From [Clostridium] aminophilum (lineage in GTDB: Bacteria; Bacillota; Clostridia; Lachnospirales; Lachnospiraceae), in the NCBI RefSeq assembly GCF_900101295.1, contig NZ_FOIL01000004.1, positions 52,014 to 116,013 on the forward strand: DNA of 64,000 nt, given 5' to 3'. The notes below the pieces were generated by a model that saw only the letters and a program-made list of their open reading frames with translations, was not told where the DNA came from and did no database searches. Positions 26,265-33,592 of this stretch are shown here, piece after piece (the first letter of the stretch is position 1; every line of letters starts with the position of its first letter). The translations under genes and the position numbers were made by a program.

Positions 26265-26460
26265 GTTATGGAGCCGAAGGTTTCTTGCGGACGATGGTTC
26301 CGGAAAAGACACAGGCAGCAGGAACGATTGTGCATGATATGCACGATACAAAACTTACAAAAGAAGTATGAAATGTGCAAAAGATACATAAAAAAACAAA
26401 AACGGCAGATTACACAAAATAAGTCATGTGCATTTGTACTATATTTCACGACAGAAAGGT

Positions 26461-26489
26461 TTGACTTATATACATAACTACTATATACT
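26461..26489 (+). promoter_or_regulatory. Promoter of the sulfoquinovose operon
   Basis: TTGACT (26461-26466), a 17-base spacer and TATACT (26484-26489) place the start of transcription near 26496, about 76 bases before the transaldolase ATG. Confidence 0.8.
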
Positions 26490-26497
26490 TCAGATAG

Positions 26498-26511
26498 CGG
26501 TCAGGTGACCG
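26498..26511 (+). promoter_or_regulatory. Candidate operator CGGTCAGGTGACCG at the transcription start
   Basis: A palindrome with perfect 6-base arms lies at about +2 to +16 of the predicted promoter, followed by ATTTTTTT. The position is right for a repressor; the ROK regulator encoded at the far end of the cluster is the natural candidate. The hairpin plus T-run might instead act as an early attenuator. Confidence 0.4.
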
Positions 26512-26571
26512 GATTTTTTTACAAGTTATTAGTTAATATACTTAATTAAACATTTAGGAGGATGTAGGGAA

Positions 26572-27258
26572 ATGAAGTTTTATCTGGACAGCGCAAAGTT
26601 AGACGAGATCGATTATGCGTATAAGACGTTCGGAATTGATGGTGTTACGACCAATCCGAAACACATCATGCTGAGCGGAAAACCGTTTGTTACGGCGATC
26701 AAAGACATCGCCGAGTGGATCCGGCAGAACGGTCTGGATGGAATCGACAAGTTCCCGGTTTCCATCGAGGTCAACCCGCATCTTGATACGGCAGATGCGA
26801 TTGTAGCGGAAGCGGAAAAATATGCGGCGATTTCCCAGAACTTTGCGATCAAGATTCCGGCAACCGAGTTCGGAATCGAGGCGGCCAGAAAACTGGAGAA
26901 AAAGGGCATCCGGACCAATCTGACCCTTGTCTTTGCTCCGGCGCAGGCGATCTTTGCCGGAAAAGCAGGTTCCCTTTTTGTTTCCCCGTTCATCGGATGG
27001 AAAGAGGATAACGGCGAGGACTGCAAGCGCTATATCAAGGACATTGTGGATATCTATAAAAACTACGGCTGGTACGGAAAGACACAGATCATCTGTGCGG
27101 CGATCCGTTCCCCGAAGCAGATCGTGGACTGCGCGGTTGCCGGAGCGGACATTGTGACGGCAGGTCTTGCGGTGTACAAGGCAGCACAGCATCACGCATA
27201 TACGACGCAGGGGCTCGGAACATTCTGTGATGCCTGGGATCATACCGCCACGGAGTGA
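26572..27258 (+). CDS. sftT: Transaldolase of the FSA/TalC type, likely 6-deoxy-6-sulfofructose transaldolase
   Basis: The 228-residue protein is a small decameric-type transaldolase. The Schiff-base Lys is in NFAIKIPATEFG (Lys94), with DGVTTNP at the N terminus and TNLTLVFAPAQAIFAGKAG after it. The segment that carries the phosphate-binding Arg in fructose-6-phosphate aldolase (PFVGR-like) reads PFIGWKED, so that Arg is replaced by Trp143. This and the neighbours (sulfoquinovosidase, SLA-reductase-like, TauE exporter) make 6-deoxy-6-sulfofructose the likely substrate, yielding sulfolactaldehyde. TTAGGAGGAT precedes the ATG. Confidence 0.82.
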   Translation: MKFYLDSAKLDEIDYAYKTFGIDGVTTNPKHIMLSGKPFVTAIKDIAEWIRQNGLDGIDKFPVSIEVNPHLDTADAIVAEAEKYAAISQNFAIKIPATEFGIEAARKLEKKGIRTNLTLVFAPAQAIFAGKAGSLFVSPFIGWKEDNGEDCKRYIKDIVDIYKNYGWYGKTQIICAAIRSPKQIVDCAVAGADIVTAGLAVYKAAQHHAYTTQGLGTFCDAWDHTATE

Positions 27259-27352
27259 GAAGGAATCCTTCGGAACCGTAACCTTTCAGAATTTGAATAA
27301 CGTCTCAGACAGTCGAAGCGATTCAGCTGTCCGGGACGGGAGGGCAAAAGAC

Positions 27353-28216
27353 ATGAAGATCGGATTTATCGGACTCGGAATCATGGGCGAGTCCATGTGT
27401 GCGAATATTGTAAAGAAACATGATGATACGGTGTATTGCTATGACATGGTTCCGGAAAAGGTGAACCAGCTTGCCGCCGAGGGTGCGGTAGCCTGCGAAA
27501 GCAATGCGGATCTGGCGGAGAAGTCGGACGTAATCATTTCCATGGTTCCGAAGTCGGAGCACTCGAAAGCGGTTTATACGGAGATTCTTCCGAAACTCGG
27601 CAAAGGTAAGATCTGCATCGATATGAGTACCATTGATCCCGGTGTTTCCGTGGAGATTGCGGAGATGGTCAAGAAGACCGGTGCGCAGTTTGCCGATGCT
27701 CCGGTGGTTAAGTCCAAACCGGCGGCGATCGCGGGAAAACTCGGAATCTATGTCGGCTGTGACGAGGAGCTTTACGATTCCGTCAAACCGGTTCTCTCCT
27801 ACATGGGTGAAAATGTGATCCGTATGGGAAAGAACGGAACCGGTATTACGATGAAGATTCTTCATAACGCGCTGGTCGGCCAGATCCAGAATGGCGTAAA
27901 TGAAGTGTCCAATCTTGCGGCGGTATGTGGAATCGACATTCAGACCTTTGCGACCGCAATCTCCTATGGAGGCGGACAGAACTTCTATCTCGACAGCAAA
28001 AAGGATGTCATCGAGAAAAATGACTTCACGACCGCATTTTCCATCGAAAATATGAACAAGGACGTTCACATCTGCAAAAAACTTGCCGAGGAAAAAGGTC
28101 TTCCGATGCCGGGCGAGATGAACGTGGTCCGCGTCTACGAGAAGGCGATGGAGATGGGATTCGGCAAAGAAGATTTCTCTGCAACCGTCAAAGTGATTCG
28201 AAGTGAGAAGGCCTGA
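27353..28216 (+). CDS. Beta-hydroxyacid dehydrogenase family, likely sulfolactaldehyde reductase
   Basis: A 287-residue NAD(P)-dependent reductase with Rossmann motif GFIGLGIMGESM (residues 4-15) and catalytic Lys168 in NGTGITMKILHNAL. The substrate loop, normally DAPVSGG, reads DAPVVKSKPAA (115-125) and so places two Lys at the substrate carboxylate/sulfonate site, as expected for binding a sulfonate. YihU of E. coli sulfoglycolysis belongs to the same family. Predicted reaction: sulfolactaldehyde to 2,3-dihydroxypropane-1-sulfonate. The ATG at 27353 has GGGAGGG before it; the in-frame extension to 27167 only overlaps the transaldolase. Confidence 0.8.
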   Translation: MKIGFIGLGIMGESMCANIVKKHDDTVYCYDMVPEKVNQLAAEGAVACESNADLAEKSDVIISMVPKSEHSKAVYTEILPKLGKGKICIDMSTIDPGVSVEIAEMVKKTGAQFADAPVVKSKPAAIAGKLGIYVGCDEELYDSVKPVLSYMGENVIRMGKNGTGITMKILHNALVGQIQNGVNEVSNLAAVCGIDIQTFATAISYGGGQNFYLDSKKDVIEKNDFTTAFSIENMNKDVHICKKLAEEKGLPMPGEMNVVRVYEKAMEMGFGKEDFSATVKVIRSEKA

Positions 28217-28219
28217 GCG

Positions 28220-28891
28220 ATGGGAATACTGGAACATTTGAATGAAGTCAATGACGTGGTGATCCGGTCGGTTCTGGACCGCGAGGCATTCAGAACCTAC
28301 GGGAGAGTGATCCGGGGATATGATTTCTCGGAGATCACCGACTATATGGAACACAAAACACCGATTCCGGAAAACGGCAATGTCTATGTGGCATCGGTGG
28401 AGGAGATGGAAACGTTTTCCGTGGCAGACAGGGTGAAGAACCTGATCTACGGCGGTATGCCGATCGAGATCGGCTACTGCAACGGCCGCAACACCACATT
28501 GAACGGATTTGAGTATCACAAGGGAAGCGAGATCAACATCGCCGTGACGGATTTTATGCTCTGTCTCGGGCATGTGTGGGATATCGAAAACAATACCTAT
28601 GATGCGGAAAAGGTGCAGGTTTTCTTTGTTCCGAAGGGAACCGCGATTGAGATGTATCAGACGACGCTGCATCTGTCTCCGTGCAGAGTGACGGATGAGG
28701 GGTTCCGCGGCGTGGTGATTCTTCCGAAAGGTACAAACACACCGCTCGAAAAAGAGATTCCGGTGGATGAAGAGGGACAGCTTCTTCTCCAGAAGAACAA
28801 ATGGGTTATCGCTCATCCGGAACGGGAACCGCTGATGAAGCAGGGGGCAGTCGGCGGAGTGATCGGGCCGAACAGGGAACTGAAATACTGA
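28220..28891 (+). CDS. DUF4867 protein, candidate sulfoquinovose isomerase
   Basis: A 223-residue cupin-like protein with YCNGRNTTLNGFEYHKGSEINIAVTDFMLCLGHVWDI near residues 88-125, a run of His and Glu residues that could bind a metal, and VFFVPKGTAIEMYQTTLHLSPC afterwards. I place it in DUF4867. From memory, an isomerase of this type converts SQ to sulfofructose in Bacillus transaldolase-type sulfoglycolysis; I cannot verify that here. It starts 3 bases after the reductase and ends 15 before the sulfoquinovosidase, so it is firmly in the operon. Confidence 0.72.
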   Translation: MGILEHLNEVNDVVIRSVLDREAFRTYGRVIRGYDFSEITDYMEHKTPIPENGNVYVASVEEMETFSVADRVKNLIYGGMPIEIGYCNGRNTTLNGFEYHKGSEINIAVTDFMLCLGHVWDIENNTYDAEKVQVFFVPKGTAIEMYQTTLHLSPCRVTDEGFRGVVILPKGTNTPLEKEIPVDEEGQLLLQKNKWVIAHPEREPLMKQGAVGGVIGPNRELKY

Positions 28892-28906
28892 CGGACGGAG
28901 GTATAA

Positions 28907-30910
28907 ATGGAGATCTTTGCAAAAGGAAGTACCTTTCGCCTGACCGATCACGGAAAGGTTCTTTTGGAGGCGTCCGATGAGAAACCGATGATTTTCGCGG
29001 GACACGGAACGGAACAGGTGGAAATGTACCGCGGAAATTTTAAGATCGAAGATCGGGTGGAAGAGAGAGTCGCACTTCCGATTCTGCATTCGGAAGAAAA
29101 AGACGGGGCTCTGATTCTGGATTTCGGGGGACAGATCGAGGGGAGAATCGAGGCGGACAACGACTGTTCCGTGATCCGGTTCCGGAGCAGGAATCCGGAG
29201 ATCAACCGGTTCTGGATCCGTTTGGCAGCCGAGCCGGGAGAACATGTCTACGGATGCGGCGAACAGCTTTCGTATTTTGATCTTCGCGGGAGACATTTTC
29301 CGCTGTGGACCGGAGAGACGGGAGTCGGCCGTGACAAGACGACGTATGTAACCTGGCGGAGCGATGTGGAAAACCGGGCAGGGGGAGATTATTACAACAC
29401 AAGTTTTCCCGAAACGACCTTTGTCTCTTCGCGGAAATATTATCTTCACGCGGAGACGACAGCGTATGCGGATTTTGATTTCCGGAGTCCGGAGTATCAT
29501 GAACTTCAGATCTGGGAAGTGCCCGCTTCGATCCGGATCGAGTCGGCGGACAGTTTTCCGGAACTTCTGAAAAAAGAGACGGCATTTCTCGGAAGACAGC
29601 CGGAACTGCCGGAATGGACCCGTCACGGACTGATACTTGGAGTCCAGGGCGGCAGCGAGCGGAGCTTCGGGATTGCGGAGAAAGTCCGTTCCGGCGGAGT
29701 CGGACTCGCGGGCGTCTGGTGTCAGGACTGGTGCGGAAAGCGCGTGACCACGTTCGGAAAACGGCTCCAGTGGGATTGGCATTACCACCCGCAGATGTAC
29801 GGAGATCTTCCGGAGCGGATCCGGGAACTCCACCGCGAAGGAATCCGGTTCCTCGGATATGTGAATCCGTATCTGGTGAAGGACGGTATGCTGTTCCGGG
29901 AAGGAATGGAAAAAGGATATTTTGCCAGAAAGTCCGACGGATCGTTCTATCTGGTCGATTTCGGTGAATTTGACTGCGGCGTGGTTGATCTGACGAATCC
30001 GGAGGCCTTTGACTGGTTCAAAGGGATCATCGAAACATATTCTATCGGCATCGGAATCGACGGCTGGATGGCGGATTTCGGAGAATATCTTCCGACCGAC
30101 GACATTGTCCTCGCAAGCGGAAAGCCGGCGATGATCGAGCACAACCGGTGGCCGATGCTGTGGGCAAAATGCAACTATGAGGCGGTAAAAGAGACCGGGA
30201 ACCTCGGGAAGATCGTCTATTTCATGCGGGCGGGGGGAACCGGAAGCCAGAAATACAACACCCTGATGTGGGCCGGAGATCAGTCGGTTGACTTTTCCAG
30301 ACATGACGGTCTCTGCACGGTGATCGCGGCGGCGCTCAGCTGCGGCATGACCGGAATGGGTCTTCATCACAGTGACATCGGGGGATATACATCTCTGTTC
30401 GGCAATGTGCGGACGAAGGAAGTGTTCTTCCGCTGGGCGGAAATGGCGGCGTTCACGCCGGTTATGCGAACGCATGAGGGAAACCGGCCGGATGACTGTT
30501 ATCAGTTTTATGATGACGAGGACGGAATCCGGCGGATGGCGAGACTGACCGGGATTTTCCGGATGCTGTCGCCTTACGTCACGGAGGCGGTCCGCGAAAA
30601 CCATGAAAAAGGATTGCCGGTTCAGCGGGCGCTGTTTCTCCACTATGAGGGGGATGAGAGGTGTTATACCGAACAGTTCGAGTATCTTCTCGGACGGGAT
30701 CTCCTTGCGGCGCCGGTCTGGAAGGAAGGACGGAAAGAATGGGACGTCTATCTTCCGGACGATGAATGGATTCATCTCTGGACCGGCAGAGAATACGGAA
30801 AGGGAAACAATGTGGTAGGCGCAGAACTCGGCTTTCCGCCGGTGTTCTACCGGAAACGTTCGAAATACGCGGATCTGTTTGAGAAAATCCGCGGAACGTA
30901 TGGAGCCTGA
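28907..30910 (+). CDS. Sulfoquinovosidase, GH31
   Basis: Releases sulfoquinovose from sulfoquinovosyl glycerol or lipids. The 667-residue GH31 protein keeps the residues that define E. coli YihQ at constant spacing: Gln273 (WCQDW), Arg286 and Trp289 (FGKRLQWDW) match Gln288/Arg301/Trp304, the nucleophile Asp390 (GWMADFGEYLP) matches Asp405, and Asp458 (WAGDQSVDFS) matches Asp472. Tyr494 (DIGGYTS) matches Tyr508. Ordinary alpha-glucosidases lack the Gln-Arg-Trp triad. There is no signal peptide, so it is cytoplasmic and the intact glycoside must be imported. Confidence 0.9.
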   Translation: MEIFAKGSTFRLTDHGKVLLEASDEKPMIFAGHGTEQVEMYRGNFKIEDRVEERVALPILHSEEKDGALILDFGGQIEGRIEADNDCSVIRFRSRNPEINRFWIRLAAEPGEHVYGCGEQLSYFDLRGRHFPLWTGETGVGRDKTTYVTWRSDVENRAGGDYYNTSFPETTFVSSRKYYLHAETTAYADFDFRSPEYHELQIWEVPASIRIESADSFPELLKKETAFLGRQPELPEWTRHGLILGVQGGSERSFGIAEKVRSGGVGLAGVWCQDWCGKRVTTFGKRLQWDWHYHPQMYGDLPERIRELHREGIRFLGYVNPYLVKDGMLFREGMEKGYFARKSDGSFYLVDFGEFDCGVVDLTNPEAFDWFKGIIETYSIGIGIDGWMADFGEYLPTDDIVLASGKPAMIEHNRWPMLWAKCNYEAVKETGNLGKIVYFMRAGGTGSQKYNTLMWAGDQSVDFSRHDGLCTVIAAALSCGMTGMGLHHSDIGGYTSLFGNVRTKEVFFRWAEMAAFTPVMRTHEGNRPDDCYQFYDDEDGIRRMARLTGIFRMLSPYVTEAVRENHEKGLPVQRALFLHYEGDERCYTEQFEYLLGRDLLAAPVWKEGRKEWDVYLPDDEWIHLWTGREYGKGNNVVGAELGFPPVFYRKRSKYADLFEKIRGTYGA

Positions 30911-30919
30911 TGGTACGTT

Positions 30920-31660
30920 ATGCCTGTATTAAATTATTTATTATTTTTCACTGTGATCCTGCTTGCCAATATCATGCAGGGCATCACCGGATTTGCCGGT
31001 ACGATTCTGGCCATGCCGTTCAGTCTGATGCTGGTCGGATACCCGGTGGCGAAACCGGTTCTCAATGTGCTGGGTCTTTTGAGCGGCGTCTATGTCTTTC
31101 TGGAACAGAAAAAACAGGTTCAGTGGAAAGAAGTGAGGACGATTGTTCTGATCATGGCAGCCGGCATTTTCCTTGGAATCTATATCAAGGGATTATTTGC
31201 CGGGAGAGAACAGTTTCTCATTCGGGCACTCGGCGTGTTTGTGATCATTCTGGGTCTTCAGGGCCTGATCGGCCGGATCCGGGGAAAGAAGAATCCGATG
31301 CGGCCGGATCATCCGCTGCTCTATCTGATTCTTCCGCTCGCCGGCATTGTCCACGGAATCTTTGTCTCCGGCGGACCGCTTCTGATCAGTTATCTGACCA
31401 GAAAGCTTCCGGACAAGAATTCGTTCCGGGCGACGATTTCCACCGTGTGGATCGTCCTCAACTCCATCGTACTGATCGATGATATCCGGAGCGGATACTG
31501 GAATCCGGGACTGATCGGCACACTGCTGATCGCGGTTCCGTTTCTGTTGGCTGCGATGAAGATCGGAAGCATCCTGTATCACCGGATGAGTCAGCAGGTG
31601 TTCATGATCCTGACCTATCTTCTTCTTGCGGTCTCAGGCGTGACACTGCTTCTGAAATGA
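30920..31660 (+). CDS. TauE/SafE-family permease, likely sulfonate exporter
   Basis: Integral membrane protein of 246 residues with seven or eight hydrophobic segments, and the family repeats QGITGFAGTILAMPFSLML near the start and GIVHGIFVSGGPLLISYL near residues 140-157. TauE/SafE proteins export sulfite, sulfoacetate and similar anions, and one accompanies known transaldolase-type sulfoglycolysis clusters. Here it probably exports dihydroxypropanesulfonate, the end product. It starts 9 bases after the sulfoquinovosidase stop. Confidence 0.85.
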   Translation: MPVLNYLLFFTVILLANIMQGITGFAGTILAMPFSLMLVGYPVAKPVLNVLGLLSGVYVFLEQKKQVQWKEVRTIVLIMAAGIFLGIYIKGLFAGREQFLIRALGVFVIILGLQGLIGRIRGKKNPMRPDHPLLYLILPLAGIVHGIFVSGGPLLISYLTRKLPDKNSFRATISTVWIVLNSIVLIDDIRSGYWNPGLIGTLLIAVPFLLAAMKIGSILYHRMSQQVFMILTYLLLAVSGVTLLLK

Positions 31661-31738
31661 TTGCTCTGCCGAATGGATAACGGCGGCGGAACACAGGGAA
31701 ATGATAGTAAAACACACATTAGAGGAGGAAAAGGAACT

Positions 31739-32845
31739 ATGAAAAAACAGGTTTTGGCAGGAGTTATGGCAGCGGCGATGACAGCGGCACTTGCAGCTTG
31801 CGGATCTTCTGCGGGAAGCAAGACGACAACCGCGGCTGTGGAGTCCAAAGCAGCGGAGACAACGGCGGCTGCGGAGTCCAAAGAGGAGTCCAAAGAAGCG
31901 GCGGCAGCGGGAAGCGGAAAAACCGTTAAGATCATCTGCCCCTACGGCGTAGGCGGTACTGCGGATATCATCGGCAGAAAGTATGCGGAAGTAGCGACCA
32001 AACTTCATCCGGAATACAACTTTATCGTGGAGCAGCAGACCGGTGGTGACGGATTTGCGGCGGCAACCGCATTTTCTCAGGAGGATGTGAACACAACCGA
32101 TCTTCTGGTATACGGTTACGGCGTTGCCTACCGTCATGACCTTGGAAAGCAGTATCAGACAGAAGTGGTTGATTTCGACCGCAATGAAATCCGTCCGATC
32201 GCAACCATCGATGACAGAACATGGATTCTCTACACCACACCGGATCAGACTCTCGAGACCATTCTCGATAAGTCCAAGAACGGCGGCATCAAGATGTCCG
32301 GCGGAAATCCGCTGTCCGATCCGCATCTGGCACTCGGCTCTCTTCTCGCACAGGAAGGCGGAAAGGTAATGGTTGTTCCGTATGACGGCGGTGCGGCTCA
32401 GAAGAAGGGACTTACCGACGGCGAGGTTGACGTATTTGTCGGAACGACTCAGGCGGCGCAGGAAGACGTGGAAGCGGGCAATCTGGTACCGATTCTTGCA
32501 TTCTCCGATCGTGAGTTCAAGGGCTTCAAGGGACCGAAGGGAGATCTCGCGGTTCCGACGGTAGCCGGCGACACCAAGGCAAAGGAGCTGGATGCTTCCA
32601 AGGATTACACCGGTTCCATTCTCGCGGCAGGCGGCTCTCTGGCAGTCAGAAAGGGCGCTTCCAAGGAATGGGAGGATGCGATGATCCAGGTTGCGAAGGA
32701 TGTCTGGGCTTCCGACGAGTATTCCCAGTTCATCAGCTCCATCCTTCTGAACAAGTATGAAGTATACGGTGAGGAAGATGTTCAGCACTATGAGGATGCC
32801 TGCAAGAAGGCAGTAGAGGCGTTCAAGCAGCTCAGCGGAAAGTAA
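31739..32845 (+). CDS. tctC: Tripartite tricarboxylate transporter substrate-binding lipoprotein (TctC-like)
   Basis: A 368-residue lipoprotein: a lipobox LAAC with Cys21 follows a hydrophobic signal, then a low-complexity Ala/Lys/Glu/Ser linker to about 60, then the binding domain with IICPYGVGGTADIIGRKYAEV, whose start corresponds to the anion-binding loop of TctC proteins, and VPYDGGAAQKKGLTDGEVDVF. AGAGGAGGAA precedes the ATG at 31739. As part of the sulfoquinovose operon it is the likely substrate receptor for SQ or its glycosides rather than citrate. Confidence 0.88.
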   Translation: MKKQVLAGVMAAAMTAALAACGSSAGSKTTTAAVESKAAETTAAAESKEESKEAAAAGSGKTVKIICPYGVGGTADIIGRKYAEVATKLHPEYNFIVEQQTGGDGFAAATAFSQEDVNTTDLLVYGYGVAYRHDLGKQYQTEVVDFDRNEIRPIATIDDRTWILYTTPDQTLETILDKSKNGGIKMSGGNPLSDPHLALGSLLAQEGGKVMVVPYDGGAAQKKGLTDGEVDVFVGTTQAAQEDVEAGNLVPILAFSDREFKGFKGPKGDLAVPTVAGDTKAKELDASKDYTGSILAAGGSLAVRKGASKEWEDAMIQVAKDVWASDEYSQFISSILLNKYEVYGEEDVQHYEDACKKAVEAFKQLSGK

Positions 32846-32921
32846 TTTCGCTGCCCGTCCTTCGCAGCGCATACGGAGCGACTGCGATGCGGGGAATCCA
32901 GGAAAAAATCCGTAAAACCAA

Positions 32922-32959
32922 CAGGCCCCGGTCCATTCTTCCGGAAAGGCCGGGGCCTG
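32922..32959 (+). terminator. Intra-operon hairpin between tctC and tctB
   Basis: CAGGCCCCGG (32922-32931) and CCGGGGCCTG (32950-32959) form a perfect 10-bp stem with an 18-base loop and no U-tract. A stem after a binding-protein gene usually stabilises its mRNA or lowers downstream transcription, so the receptor is made in excess over the membrane subunits. Confidence 0.6.
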
Positions 32960-32977
32960 ATCTGCGTGTTAGCCGGC

Positions 32978-33005
32978 CCAAGTCCGTGCCTGGGCGCGGA
33001 CTTGG
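32978..33005 (+). repeat. Second hairpin in the tctC-tctB spacer
   Basis: CCAAGTCCG (32978-32986) and CGGACTTGG (32997-33005) form a 9-bp stem. The AAGTCCG core recalls the dispersed repeat hairpin. Apart from these two stems the 259-base spacer holds nothing I can call until the AAAGAGGGAAAG ribosome binding site of tctB. Confidence 0.55.
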
Positions 33006-33104
33006 CGGCACCGCGATGACGAGAGAAAACCGAGAAGCGTAGTTCGCCTCGTTTCGGTGTTCCGTCCGATAGAAAAAATCTGCTTTTGAAAGAGGGAAAG
33101 ACAC

Positions 33105-33575
33105 ATGAAGTTCAAAATTAAAACGAACCTCACCGCGGGACTTGTGATGGGAATCTTTTCCATCGTCATGCTCCTGATCATGCCGACTCAGGTACGTCTT
33201 CCGATGTGGGATTCGGGCGCCCCGAGTCCGAGAATTATTCCCGGAATCTGCCTTGTGGGCATTCTGATCTGCAGTGTTATTTTACTGATCCAGAGTCTGG
33301 TTTTTCACAAAGAACATATCTATGAATTTGATTGGAACAATGAAAAACACGAGCTTGTCCTCATTGCCGTTCTGGTTCTGTTCGTGATCGGAACCAGCAT
33401 GATCGGATTCGTTCCGGCAGGCATTCTCGCTTTCTGCTTCATACAGTGGTATGAGGGAGAGCGCAAGCCGTTTATCTATATTTACACGATTCTGTTTGTC
33501 TTCTTTGTTTACTGGCTGTTCCTGAATGTGTTCCATGTTTCTCTTCCGGCAGGACTTCTCAGTTTTCTCAAGTGA
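33105..33575 (+). CDS. tctB: Tripartite tricarboxylate transporter small membrane subunit (TctB-like)
   Basis: A 156-residue membrane protein with four hydrophobic segments (about 9-27, 43-63, 81-99 and 121-143), the family pattern. The loop PMWDSGAPSPRIIPGICLVGI is typical of TctB. It sits between tctC and tctA, 17 bases before the latter. Weakly conserved in general, so the assignment rests on topology and neighbours as much as on sequence. Confidence 0.86.
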   Translation: MKFKIKTNLTAGLVMGIFSIVMLLIMPTQVRLPMWDSGAPSPRIIPGICLVGILICSVILLIQSLVFHKEHIYEFDWNNEKHELVLIAVLVLFVIGTSMIGFVPAGILAFCFIQWYEGERKPFIYIYTILFVFFVYWLFLNVFHVSLPAGLLSFLK

Positions 33576-33592
33576 CGGAAAGGGGATAGAAC

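Noticed and set aside
27323..30775. 1,150-codon open frame on the minus strand
   Set aside because: It lies opposite five well-supported + strand genes; its sequence is composition-driven, with no domain, start region or promoter.
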